Of a stretch of 22,403 nucleotides of DNA, positions 1 to 8,314 are shown one piece after another. This DNA comes from CAYXUW01 sp964468375 (GTDB taxonomy: Bacteria; Planctomycetota; Phycisphaerae; Sedimentisphaerales; Anaerobacaceae): assembly GCA_964468375.1 (NCBI GenBank), contig CAYXUW010000019.1, positions 1 to 22,403 on the forward strand, written 5' to 3'. How positions within the stretch are numbered: the stretch's first letter is position 1; each line of letters starts with the position of its first letter. The notes below the pieces were generated by a model that saw nothing but the letters and a program-made list of their open reading frames with translations, was not told where the DNA came from and ran no database searches. The position numbers and the translations under genes were made by a program.

Positions 1-34
1 CCCCCGACTTATTTCTTTTCCTTGCTTCTCTGTC

Positions 35-78
35 GTTCCTGTGAAACCAGTCCCGAATGCTGGCGAAGGAGTAGGAAC
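35..78 (+). ncRNA. Candidate structured leader RNA (nested stems)
   Basis: GTTCCT at 35-40 pairs perfectly with AGGAAC at 73-78. Inside it CCAG at 47-50 pairs with CTGG at 60-63 around a 7-9 nt loop. The single-stranded joints (GTGAAA at 41-46, and the purine-rich stretch 64-72) are the kind of segment conserved in ligand-binding RNAs. A hairpin with a T-tract follows at 125-150, so an attenuator arrangement is possible. I tried to match known riboswitch classes (cobalamin, c-di-GMP, TPP, glycine, SAM) from memory and none fitted. It could also be the tail of an upstream transcript or chance pairing. Confidence 0.3.
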
Positions 79-124
79 CCGCTAAGATAGTAAAAAGTTG
101 TAAATTGAAAGTACCCGTGCTTTC

Positions 125-150
125 GCCACCTTTGGTTCGGCAGGTTTTTT
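125..150 (+). terminator. Possible rho-independent terminator or attenuator
   Basis: GCC (125-127) pairs with GGC (139-141) and ACC (128-130) with GGT (134-136) around a TTT loop, leaving a 2-nt bulge. An alternative stem is ACCT (128-131) with AGGT (142-145). Six T residues follow at 145-150. It either ends a gene upstream of the window or forms an attenuator with the stem at 35-78. The stem is short, so confidence is modest. Confidence 0.4.
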
Positions 151-243
151 CTTTACCATCGTTTTAGGCGGCGAATCCATTTGAATCGAGCCCTCGGTTT
201 TAGAAGGGTTATGAAGTTATAATTGACGATTTTGAAAGCTGTT

Positions 244-259
244 CTGTTAGATTTAACAG
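244..259. promoter_or_regulatory. Perfect 6-bp inverted repeat in the leader
   Basis: CTGTTA at 244-249 is mirrored by TAACAG at 254-259 with a 4-nt spacer. It could be an operator for a dimeric regulator or a small RNA hairpin; a short T-rich run follows. Apart from this, the stems upstream and a possible promoter near 444-471, I see nothing coding in 151-554 on either strand. Confidence 0.25.
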
Positions 260-443
260 GCATTTTGTTAAGAAAAGGCTTTATCGGGGCAGGGGCTTAG
301 GCCGTAGATGCGAAGCACATTTGTCGTAAACGTTATATCAGGCAAGGGTTTAAGAGCAAACGCAACTATAGACACCTGCTCCACGAGAAAAACTCCATAA
401 AAACGTTGAAAAATGGGCTGATGTTATGAATACTGCGACAAAC

Positions 444-471
444 TTGTTAGGTGTTTCGAAAAACTTACAAA
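444..471 (+). promoter_or_regulatory. Possible sigma-70-type promoter for the EPS operon
   Basis: TTGTTA at 444-449 and TACAAA at 466-471 are separated by 16 nt, about 85 nt before the first start codon. This is a by-eye match in an A/T-rich region. I saw no convincing sigma-54 element (GG/GC at -24/-12). Low confidence. Confidence 0.2.
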
Positions 472-554
472 ATCTAAATTGTGGGCGCAGGGTTGTTTGT
501 TATCCGGAAGTTATGTTGATTGTGGAATAGATTGTTAAAGGAAGGAAAATAGAT

Positions 555-1691
555 ATGGAAATCAAAACAGGAACAAAGGATTTTTGTGGTAAGTTGATTG
601 GCTTGGCGATAGTGGTAGTCTTGTTGGTGTTTGCGAATGTCGGATTGGCGGCAGATGAAGGTGTTCACCACTATAGAATGATTTCGGCTGTGGAGTATAA
701 GGGCAGTGGAGAGTTTAGGAACCAGGTCGAGGAATTATTCACAGTAAGGACGGAACCTTTATCAAACGAGAAAGTACAGTATTTTATTTCTACAGAGGGC
801 TTATTTGAGGAGCTTTCGTTTGTTGTAGATAAAGGGACTGGGCGTTTATCACAAACCGGAGAAGCTACGAGCATTTGGACTCAGGTAAACAATCACTGTG
901 CCGAATCGCTCAGGAAAGTGACAACAGCGGACATCGGCAGAACCTGGAAACAAGCTTTCGATTTGTCTTCTATCGATAAATCACTTCCGGCAGAGCTCAA
1001 GTTTACTTTAACAGCGATACAGGTGGAAAATCAGGAGCTTGGCGAAATGATTGCGGTCAGGGCATTATCGGAGCCGTTCTTTATTATTAAGCAGGGAGCT
1101 GTTATGTCCAAGATTAACTCTCTCTATGTTTTTGACCCAGAGATTGAGAATATTTTCCTGAGCGTTTCTGTGTTTGAGTCGGTAACAACGATGAATGGTT
1201 TAAAAGAAACCCTCTCTCATAAAGTCGCAACGTGTAAAACCGATGCGGAGGGTAATCCGGTAAACCTGAAGGGGCTTGGTAAGGAATTTGAAAGCTTTGT
1301 TGCGAAGTTAGCCCTAACGGAGGATATTAAAGTTGTTAACGCATCAGTTCTGCCTGATTGGGCTAAAAATGACGGCTTACGAGCAGCTCAGGTAAGTTGT
1401 ATATGTTCTTCACTTGCATGCGAGGGGGCTTTGAATCCGGTTGTTACTGTTTCGGTGCCGACAGCCAAGGTGATTGAGTTACAGAAAAACGGCAGCGATT
1501 TGATAACTGTAAATTCGCAGTTGGCAGCCGTTGGAAATGTTCCGGTTGTCGGGCCTTGGGAATGGCTTGTTAACAAGATTGGTTTCTGGCCGGCTGTTGG
1601 CGTTTTAGGAGCTGCAATTGCTGTCCCGATTGCTGCATCAGGCGGTGGTGGGGGTGGGAGCAGCGGTGCCCCCACGCCTGCTTCCCCATAA
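555..1691 (+). CDS. Secreted protein of unknown function with C-terminal hydrophobic segment and Gly/Ser-rich tail
   Basis: A 378-aa protein that I do not recognise. The start is supported by AAGGAAGG at about 537-544. Residues 1-32 form a signal peptide: charged N-region, hydrophobic core LAIVVVLLVF, likely cleavage after VGLA. The body, about residues 33-335, is a mixed soluble domain without a familiar motif. The C-terminus has a hydrophobic stretch (about 342-361, ending IAVPIAAS) followed by a tail GGGGGGSSGAPTPASP with no basic residues. This is the layout of a C-terminal sorting or anchoring signal, but it is not PEP-CTERM (no PEP motif, no basic end) and no exosortase lies in the window. 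As first gene before the exporter and kinase it may act in EPS secretion, assembly or surface retention. That role is inferred from position only. Confidence 0.75.
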   Translation: MEIKTGTKDFCGKLIGLAIVVVLLVFANVGLAADEGVHHYRMISAVEYKGSGEFRNQVEELFTVRTEPLSNEKVQYFISTEGLFEELSFVVDKGTGRLSQTGEATSIWTQVNNHCAESLRKVTTADIGRTWKQAFDLSSIDKSLPAELKFTLTAIQVENQELGEMIAVRALSEPFFIIKQGAVMSKINSLYVFDPEIENIFLSVSVFESVTTMNGLKETLSHKVATCKTDAEGNPVNLKGLGKEFESFVAKLALTEDIKVVNASVLPDWAKNDGLRAAQVSCICSSLACEGALNPVVTVSVPTAKVIELQKNGSDLITVNSQLAAVGNVPVVGPWEWLVNKIGFWPAVGVLGAAIAVPIAASGGGGGGSSGAPTPASP

Positions 1692-1764
1692 CAGGTGATG
1701 TATCTCGATAGTATATAAAAAGCCCTTGGTTATGTTTAGAAGTTCTGAGGGTGGAGGCAATTGA

Positions 1765-2598
1765 TTGAAGTGTCTGGCAAAAATACGGGGATTTCTTCGG
1801 TATTGGGGAGCTATTCTTGAGTTGCTTTTCTTAGTCCTCTTTTTTGGCGGGTGTAATCCCCCTGTATCCTCTCCCGAGCAGATTAAAAGATTTGAAGAAG
1901 CCGGTCCTGTCCAGGCGGCAGTGGATTGGGACCGGTTGGAGAAAGGTAAGCCGGGGCCATATCGAGTAGTTCCGGGCGATGTATTGGAATTTCAAATGCA
2001 TGCTAGTTTGCGCATAGTCTCTTCTGAGCTGCCGGATTGGCTTAAACCATCATACAATTTTCGAGAAATTGAATCGTACTTAGTTCGGATAAGCGACAGT
2101 GGGACTGTTACACTTCCGATTATCGGGGACATACAAGTTGCCGGCAAAACGCTTTCTGAGGTAGAAGAAACTGTTAAACGGGCATATTATCCCAAATATG
2201 TTGTAAATCCTCCTATGCTTGTTTGTCAGGTGATGGAATACCAAGCCGAACATGAGAGAGTCTTTACCGTTATGGGCTTGGTAAATAAACCGGATGCGTA
2301 TCCTTATCCGCCGGATGTTCAGTATAATTTGATGGAGGCATTGGCATTTGCAGGCGGACTCGATATGATTGCTGACCCGCAATATGTACAAGTTTTCCGG
2401 CAGGATGCCGATGGCCAAGTGCTTCAAGCGACATTCGGGATAGGCGATAAGGTGCTAAAGGATGCCTATGGGGTTGCGATAAAGCCGGGGGATGTTATAT
2501 TTGTGAATCATACAATAAGTACTCGTATCAATAAATTTTTGTCAGAAGTATTTCATATAACTATCGGTGGAAGGTTTGATTCTGCGGACTTTGAATAA
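1765..2598 (+). CDS. Wza-type polysaccharide export outer-membrane lipoprotein
   Basis: A 277-aa protein of the polysaccharide biosynthesis/export family, which forms the outer-membrane channel for EPS. The start is TTG, chosen because GGAGG at 1753-1757 lies 7 nt upstream and the frame gives a complete lipoprotein signal: hydrophobic 16-27 then the lipobox FGGC with Cys30 as lipidation site. The poly-export domain starts at about residue 65 (PYRVVPGDVLEF) and includes the typical VTLPIIGDIQVAGKTLSEVE at 115-134. An SLBB-like segment follows (FTVMGLVNKPDAYPYP, about 167-182) and the family's IKPGDVIFV is at 239-247. It is shorter than E. coli Wza, apparently with a single SLBB-like repeat and no clear long C-terminal helix. 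It directly precedes the Wzc-like kinase, its expected inner-membrane partner. Confidence 0.93.
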   Translation: MKCLAKIRGFLRYWGAILELLFLVLFFGGCNPPVSSPEQIKRFEEAGPVQAAVDWDRLEKGKPGPYRVVPGDVLEFQMHASLRIVSSELPDWLKPSYNFREIESYLVRISDSGTVTLPIIGDIQVAGKTLSEVEETVKRAYYPKYVVNPPMLVCQVMEYQAEHERVFTVMGLVNKPDAYPYPPDVQYNLMEALAFAGGLDMIADPQYVQVFRQDADGQVLQATFGIGDKVLKDAYGVAIKPGDVIFVNHTISTRINKFLSEVFHITIGGRFDSADFE

Positions 2599-2618
2599 AT
2601 TTATATTCTGAGGCAAGT

Positions 2619-4799
2619 ATGAATATCGAGAAAGTTGAAAACGGAGGTTCAAGCCCGCTTCCTTCGCAGTTTGAGGGGGTGGAGGAGAGGAGTTTACTGC
2701 AAATAGCCCTGCATCATCGCTGGACTATTTTTTTAACCACCGTATTTTTCCTGGTTGTTGCGTTCATTTATATTTTGAAAGCTACGCCGCTTTATACGAG
2801 CGTCTCGAGACTGTACGTAGAACAAAGCGGGCCTAAGGTCATAAGCGACTTTGAGGGGATTATGACCCGCTCCAAAAATTATCTTTATACTCAGGCCGAG
2901 ATGTTAAAATCAACCCCCATCGTAGGTGAAGTAGCCGAGAATCCTCATATAAAGAGGTTCAGAACATTTAATAAGGTGGACAATGTTGCCGCTTACTTGA
3001 AGAAGAAATTGGATATTGAAGTTGGCAAAAAAGATGACATAATCACAGTGATGTTCGACTCGCCATATCCTCACGAGGCTGCTGGCGTTGTTAATTCTGT
3101 TGTGGATTCCTATATTAAATATCATTCCATTCGTAAACAAACAACTGTTTCCAAAGTTCTGGATATTCTCCAAAAGGAAAAAGTGAAACGAGACAAAGAG
3201 TTGTCAGAGAAATACGCAGAAATGGTGGATTTTACGCGTGAAAACGGTGTAGTTTCATTCGATGACCAGGGTGGAAATATTATTTTCCAAATACTTATGA
3301 AATTGTCTGATGCGCTAACTGAGTCGCAATTGATGACCATTAACACCAGAGCTGATTATGAGGTAGTTAAAGCTATAGCTGATGATCCCGCCCAGGTCAA
3401 GCAATTTGCAGTAGCTTCGCCTACCGTGGCCGTGCAAGTATTAGTCAATGATACGGCGACTCAGATGGAGTCCGAACTGAGAGCTGCTGAAGTAGAGCTG
3501 GAAAGCGTAAGGTCCTATGTTACTGAAGACCACCCTGCTTTCAAGGCCCTTCAAATGAAGGTGGAGTATATTAAAAGCAACATCGAGAAGGAAATGAGGA
3601 AATTCAGCGATGCTTACATTGAGATAATGCGGCAAAGATGGCAGATGGCAGAACAGAAAGAAGAAACTTTGCTGGCGTCTTTCCAGATTCAGCGACAAAT
3701 GGCTCAGAACTTGGGTGTTAAGGCTGCGGAGTATTCGATGCTGGATTCGGAATTAAAGCGAGCTGAGAGAATCTGTGAGATTCTCGATGACCGCATCAAA
3801 GAGTTAAATGTCGCCGAGGATACTGGAGCGCTGAACATCAGTATATTGGAAGTAGCCCATCCTGCAGGAAGCCCTTCGAAACCGCAAAAAGCCAGGGTTA
3901 TGGCAATAGCGTTGGTGCTTGGTCTTATGTTCGGCAGCGGCTTGGCATTGATTCGTGACTGGATGGACATCAGATTAAGGTCGGCAGATGAGGTGTCAGC
4001 CGTCCTTGGCGTTCCCGTCCTTGGTTCTGTGCCGGCAATGGCTAAGAGAGATAGTATTGCAGCCCGCGGCCGAAAAGTGAGCTTTGAGCCAAAGAGCGTT
4101 ATTGCTGAGTCGTATAGAACAATACGCACCGCTATATTTTTTGGCATACCCAAGGGCGAGGCAAGAAATATCCTGGTGACTTCTCCCGATGCGGGTGACG
4201 GCAAGACCACGCTGGTTAGCAATCTGGCAATTGCGATGGCTCAGGCAGGGCAAAAGATACTTATCCTCGACGCTGATTTTAGAAAACCGATGCAGCATAA
4301 TATTTTCGGGTTTGAGAACAGCAAAGGTCTGTCTGCCGTGCTTTCCGGCAATATTTCTATTGAAGAGGCCATCCATAAGGATTCCGTTGATGGGCTCGAT
4401 ATTTTGAGTTGTGGACCGGAAGTGCCGAATCCATCAGAGATACTCAACAGTGATGCTTTTACAAAGATCTTGAAAGATGAGCTATCTAAACGATACGACC
4501 GCATCATCATAGACTCGCCTCCGGTTGGTCCGGTCGCTGATAGTCAAATACTCGCAGCCATTTGCGATATAACTCTGTTAGTATTAAGAGCGGAAAAATC
4601 CACAAAGAAACATGGTCAGCAAGCCCGCGATGCTTTAAATAGTGTTGGCGGCAGATTGCTCGGTGCGGTTATAAACGATGTGTCTCGAAGTCGTAATGGT
4701 TACGGCTATTACTCCAATTACGGTTACTATTCCAGTTACGGTTATGAGTATCGCGGTGGCCGAAGAAGCAAGAAGGTCGAGGAGGATGTGTATGTTTAA
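2619..4799 (+). CDS. Wzc/ExoP-type polysaccharide co-polymerase with BY-kinase domain
   Basis: A 726-aa inner-membrane protein that controls chain length and export by cycles of autophosphorylation on tyrosine. TM1 is at about 35-54, then a Wzz-type periplasmic domain with long coiled-coil-like segments (about 170-410), a Pro-containing stretch (HPAGSPSKPQKA) and TM2 at about 427-446. The cytoplasmic kinase domain carries Walker A DAGDGKTT (524-531, Lys529), Walker A' ILILDAD (547-553, Asp551 and Asp553) and Walker B IIIDSPP with Asp632. The C-terminus is a tyrosine cluster (ten Tyr from about 690 to the end), the usual phospho-acceptor tail. Kinase and transmembrane modules are fused, as in proteobacterial Wzc and unlike the split CapA/CapB of Firmicutes. 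GAGG at 2609-2612 supports the start. The PHP phosphatase gene follows. Confidence 0.95.
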   Translation: MNIEKVENGGSSPLPSQFEGVEERSLLQIALHHRWTIFLTTVFFLVVAFIYILKATPLYTSVSRLYVEQSGPKVISDFEGIMTRSKNYLYTQAEMLKSTPIVGEVAENPHIKRFRTFNKVDNVAAYLKKKLDIEVGKKDDIITVMFDSPYPHEAAGVVNSVVDSYIKYHSIRKQTTVSKVLDILQKEKVKRDKELSEKYAEMVDFTRENGVVSFDDQGGNIIFQILMKLSDALTESQLMTINTRADYEVVKAIADDPAQVKQFAVASPTVAVQVLVNDTATQMESELRAAEVELESVRSYVTEDHPAFKALQMKVEYIKSNIEKEMRKFSDAYIEIMRQRWQMAEQKEETLLASFQIQRQMAQNLGVKAAEYSMLDSELKRAERICEILDDRIKELNVAEDTGALNISILEVAHPAGSPSKPQKARVMAIALVLGLMFGSGLALIRDWMDIRLRSADEVSAVLGVPVLGSVPAMAKRDSIAARGRKVSFEPKSVIAESYRTIRTAIFFGIPKGEARNILVTSPDAGDGKTTLVSNLAIAMAQAGQKILILDADFRKPMQHNIFGFENSKGLSAVLSGNISIEEAIHKDSVDGLDILSCGPEVPNPSEILNSDAFTKILKDELSKRYDRIIIDSPPVGPVADSQILAAICDITLLVLRAEKSTKKHGQQARDALNSVGGRLLGAVINDVSRSRNGYGYYSNYGYYSSYGYEYRGGRRSKKVEEDVYV

Positions 4800-4828
4800 A
4801 CCGTTTTTGAAGGGATTATGTAGAAAAT

Positions 4829-5653
4829 ATGACGAGGCAGGGCAATGACAGTTCGCTCGATACTAAATCCGGCGGCGGTGATGTGTTTGCTGGAGAGCAC
4901 TATGTTGATATCCATTGTCATTGTCTTCCGGGCGTCGATGATGGTCCAGCCAACATTTCAGAAGCGATAGCCCTCTGCAGAGCTCTTGTTGGCGAAGGTG
5001 TGACCACTGTAGTGGCTACGCCTCACCAATTAGGGCGGTTTAGCGGATGTAATGAGGCCGCAGATATCAGAGAGGCAGTATCGGCTCTTAATAAGGAACT
5101 GAAAGGCCGGGGCATTGCTCTTCGCGTAGTGCCTGGGGCGGATGTTCGTGTTGACGAAAGAATTTGTCGGCTGCTTGAGGCAGATGAAGTGCTTACCCTT
5201 GCTGATGGTGGCAGATATATTTTACTGGAGCTTCCGCATGAGGTTTTTATCGATATTAAACCGTTGCTTGATGATTTGGCTGCGATGAATATCCGTGCGA
5301 TTCTGTCTCATCCTGAGCGACATTCCGGTTTGATGAGAAAATCTAATATTCTAACCAAATGGTTGGCACGTTCAGTTCATTTGCAGGTTACAGCGGGCAG
5401 CTTGCTCGGAGATTTTGGTTCTGAAATTCAAGGATTTGCATGGCGGCTTTTAAGCAAAGGTATGGTTTCGCTTGTAGCAACGGATTGTCATAATCTGAAT
5501 GGTCGCAGACCCCGTATGAAAGGGGCTTTCAAGCGCATAAGTTTGGAACTTGGCGGGGATGTCGCGAAACTATTGTGTATTGAAAACCCACTGAGGGTTT
5601 TAAAAGGTCAGGATGTAGTCGTTTGTTCTTTAAAGCACAAGGATGGGCAGTAA
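4829..5653 (+). CDS. PHP-type tyrosine-protein phosphatase (CpsB/YwqE family)
   Basis: A 274-aa metal-dependent phosphatase of the polymerase-and-histidinol-phosphatase fold; known relatives dephosphorylate the tyrosine tail of BY-kinases. Metal-ligand motifs are visible: DIHCHCLPGVDDGP at 27-40 (His29, His31, Asp37/38), ATPHQLG with His66, LSHPERH in the C-terminal half and TDCHN near the end. The first 22 residues are a poorly ordered Gly/Ser-rich leader, so translation might start elsewhere; the ribosome-binding sequence before 4829 (AGGG at 4811-4814) is weak and distant. Its position right after the kinase gene fits a kinase/phosphatase pair. The stop codon overlaps the next start (TAATG at 5651-5655), suggesting translational coupling. 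Confidence 0.92.
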   Translation: MTRQGNDSSLDTKSGGGDVFAGEHYVDIHCHCLPGVDDGPANISEAIALCRALVGEGVTTVVATPHQLGRFSGCNEAADIREAVSALNKELKGRGIALRVVPGADVRVDERICRLLEADEVLTLADGGRYILLELPHEVFIDIKPLLDDLAAMNIRAILSHPERHSGLMRKSNILTKWLARSVHLQVTAGSLLGDFGSEIQGFAWRLLSKGMVSLVATDCHNLNGRRPRMKGAFKRISLELGGDVAKLLCIENPLRVLKGQDVVVCSLKHKDGQ

Positions 5654-8181
5654 TGGGGGAAAAACGATTAGCTTTTAAAGACATAGAGCCAGCTCCGAAC
5701 AAATACGACATCGCAGTCGAATGGATGCTCGCAGCCCTGCTTATCTTTATGCCACTTCTTTTCGGCGCAAGAAATGCCTGGACAGAAGAGGTGGTGATTA
5801 TCTTATCTGGCTGCATTTTTATCTGCTTTTTATTGAAGCTTGCAGTTGACCAAAATCAAAGGATAGTTTGGAGTTGGGTCTACGTTTGGGTGGGGATGTT
5901 TTTGCTGATTGTGGTGATTCAGCTTGTTCCGCTGCCAGCCGGCATAGTAGCAAAGGTTTCGCCCCAGACGGTAAATCTGAGAACCGAATTATTAGGCGAC
6001 TTGCCGAAAGCAGAAAAGTTGCTCAAATCAATGCCCATTAGTCTTTACCCGAACGGTACGAAGCACGATTTGAGGATTGTGATTTCCGCTGCGGCTGTAT
6101 TTTTCGTGGTGTTAAATATTTTTCGTCGGCCGAGTCAGATAAAACGGCTTCTCATGATTATCGCGTTAATCGGCGGCCTTGTCGCCTTAATAGCACTGGC
6201 ACAAGACATTTTCGGAAACGGTTTGCGGTACTGGTTTGTGCCGCACCCATATTTTGATAACGATAAGGCGATCTCCGGGCCTTTTATAAACCACAATCAT
6301 TACGGCCAATTTATGAATTTGTCCATAGGAGCGGCTCTTGGTTGGTTTTGTGTAATGGTTCATGAGAAATTCGCCGGAAGACATTTAAGGCCAAACGAGA
6401 TATTGGATTACCTTGGTTCACGTTCAGCGAGAAGTTTATGGCTGTCGTTTATAATAATGAGCGTTGGTGCTGCGACGGTTTTTGTTTCTTTAACTCGGGG
6501 CGGAATGGTTAGCATGCTCGTCGCCGCGGTGTTCACAACGCTTTTGCTTGTTTCGAGGAAATCTCTCGCTGGACACGGGTGGGCAATGGCGGTTATGGCT
6601 CTTGTTGCCTTTGCCTGTATTCTATACGTAGGATTCGATGCGGTTTATGACCGGTTTGCAACTCTTAGGGATTTCGAGGGATACGAATTCCGCTGGCAGA
6701 CCCTTAAGGACCTTTCTGCGGCTTTTGCACATTTTCCTCTCTTAGGGACTGGTTTGGGGACGCATTCGGTGGTTTACCCGATGTATCAGAACATAAATAC
6801 AACTTTGTTGTTTACTCATGCTGAGAATGAATATGCTCAGGCGATAGAGGAGACAGGTCTTATTGGTTTGGTTACGCTAATATTTTTGGGAATGGTTGTT
6901 TGGTTGAGCTATGTAAGAAATGTCCGCCCTGTCAAGATACCAATTTATTCAGCGGCATACGGGTTGGGTTTCGGTTTGCTGGCCATACTTATTCACAGCT
7001 TTTCCGATTATGGACAACATATTCCTGCGAATACGTTTCTGTCTGTTATATTCTGTGCTTTGCTGATAAGTTTAGCGAGGCAAAAAAAAGACAAAGCGTT
7101 AAGACCTGAATCGATTATACCTTCACGTAAATCCAGATGTTTGCGAGCAGCTGTTCTGTTGGGTTTCTGTGGAGTTTGGCTTTGGATATTTGTCGATGCC
7201 AATAACGCTCGTATTGCCGAGGCTCATTGGAGAGAAGCCCTTATTATAGAAGAAGGGCTTATAGATAAAAACTGGGAAGGGACGGACGATGAATATGAGG
7301 ATTTAATTTCTCACGCGGCGGCAGCTTCAGAATATCAGCCGGATAATATAAAGTACTGTTATTGGCTTAATGTTTACCGTTGGTATTCAGCAACAGAAAA
7401 GAATAAAACCGACACTGGCGGAGCTGCTGATTCCGAACGTTTAATGTCGATAGCCCGTGATATAGTAAGCGAGCTTAATAAAGCCTTCGTAATTTGTCCC
7501 ACATACGGACCAAGTTACAGTTTGGCAGGGAAGATAGAAAAGTTCACCTTATACGATGATGCGGGTGAAGAAAAGATAAGAAAAGGTTTTCGGATTGCGC
7601 CCTGCGATCCGATGGCCTGTTTTGTTGCCGGCCAACTTGATGTTTTGGAAGGGAAAATAGAAGAAAGTATTGCGAAGTTTGAAAAGGCGGTGGAGATTGA
7701 TAATGGATTGTTCAGGGACATTGTAAGTATATATGTAAATTATCTTAGCCGTCCTGACCTTGCTATGTCAGCTGCTGGAGACGATGTTTGGCGGTTAGAA
7801 TACGTGGCTGGCGTCCTTAGGAATATGCAGTACAATGACCTTGCCGAACAATGCTATGCCAGAGCAAAGGAGCTGCTTGAGATAAGATGTTCTCAGGATA
7901 ATGCCTCCGCCCGAGACCTCGCACTTTTAGCTAATATCTATCACAGACAGTTGGATTATGAGGGGGCAATAGAATACTACCGCCGTGCTCTCGATATGGA
8001 TTATGGACAGGTGCGTTGGCGGTATATGCTGGCGAAACTGCTTGTTGAAACGGATAAAATACCGGAGGCAATGAACGAGGCCAGAATATGTTTACGACTT
8101 AGACCTCAGTTCAAGGAAGCAAAGAAACTTGTAGCTGACCTTTCGGTTAATCCAGCAAGCTTCGGTGTGAAAACAGATTGA
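5653..8181 (+). CDS. O-antigen ligase/polymerase-like membrane protein with C-terminal TPR domain
   Basis: An 842-aa protein. I place the start at 5653 because AAGGA at 5639-5643 is well spaced and the ATG overlaps the upstream stop; a longer reading from 5623 has no such support. About ten hydrophobic segments occupy residues 15-480. The Wzy_C/WaaL-type periplasmic region carries the usual cues: FINHNHYGQFMNL, SLTRGGMVSML, RWQTLKDLSAAF, LLGTGLGTH and AENEYAQAIEETGLIGLV. From about 500 onward it is soluble, with TPR-like repeats, clearest in the last 180 residues (IEESIAKFEKAVEID; YEGAIEYYRRALDMD; EAMNEARICLRLRP). Proteins of this build act as EPS polymerases or as ligases passing the glycan to an acceptor. 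A second Wzy-like gene lies at 14528-15892, so the split of roles is unresolved. Confidence 0.88.
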   Translation: MGEKRLAFKDIEPAPNKYDIAVEWMLAALLIFMPLLFGARNAWTEEVVIILSGCIFICFLLKLAVDQNQRIVWSWVYVWVGMFLLIVVIQLVPLPAGIVAKVSPQTVNLRTELLGDLPKAEKLLKSMPISLYPNGTKHDLRIVISAAAVFFVVLNIFRRPSQIKRLLMIIALIGGLVALIALAQDIFGNGLRYWFVPHPYFDNDKAISGPFINHNHYGQFMNLSIGAALGWFCVMVHEKFAGRHLRPNEILDYLGSRSARSLWLSFIIMSVGAATVFVSLTRGGMVSMLVAAVFTTLLLVSRKSLAGHGWAMAVMALVAFACILYVGFDAVYDRFATLRDFEGYEFRWQTLKDLSAAFAHFPLLGTGLGTHSVVYPMYQNINTTLLFTHAENEYAQAIEETGLIGLVTLIFLGMVVWLSYVRNVRPVKIPIYSAAYGLGFGLLAILIHSFSDYGQHIPANTFLSVIFCALLISLARQKKDKALRPESIIPSRKSRCLRAAVLLGFCGVWLWIFVDANNARIAEAHWREALIIEEGLIDKNWEGTDDEYEDLISHAAAASEYQPDNIKYCYWLNVYRWYSATEKNKTDTGGAADSERLMSIARDIVSELNKAFVICPTYGPSYSLAGKIEKFTLYDDAGEEKIRKGFRIAPCDPMACFVAGQLDVLEGKIEESIAKFEKAVEIDNGLFRDIVSIYVNYLSRPDLAMSAAGDDVWRLEYVAGVLRNMQYNDLAEQCYARAKELLEIRCSQDNASARDLALLANIYHRQLDYEGAIEYYRRALDMDYGQVRWRYMLAKLLVETDKIPEAMNEARICLRLRPQFKEAKKLVADLSVNPASFGVKTD

Positions 8182-8225
8182 CAGATGCTCAATTTCTCGA
8201 CTCTAAATGGAATACGAGATATGAG

Positions 8226-8300
8226 ATGGCAAGTGAGGCCAGCCACAAGCAGCCGACGGAAACGGAGTTTGCGCAGAGGTTAGTTGTTCTTATGATTTAG
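8226..8300 (+). other. Tiny open frame (24 aa) in the gap before the WecA-like gene
   Basis: The 133-nt gap 8182-8314 contains ATG at 8226 followed by 24 sense codons and TAG, ending FAQRLVVLMI. That end looks like the beginning of a membrane segment cut off by the stop. A competing overlapping frame starts at 8185 and ends at 8283 with an Arg-rich end. Neither has a strong ribosome-binding site. It may be an N-terminal remnant of a lost membrane protein or chance. I recognise no family. Confidence 0.2.
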
Positions 8301-8314
8301 TTGTTGGTTAACAT

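Noticed and set aside
1560..1691. PEP-CTERM/exosortase sorting signal
   Set aside because: The tail lacks a PEP-type motif and a basic end, and no exosortase is present in the window.
3704..4222. 172-codon minus-strand open frame
   Set aside because: Antisense to the kinase domain of the Wzc-like protein; a shadow of the conserved coding strand.
4680..4760. Short DNA repeats encoding the GY/YY pattern
   Set aside because: These are explained by the tyrosine-rich phospho-acceptor tail of the BY-kinase, a known family feature, not a separate repeat element.
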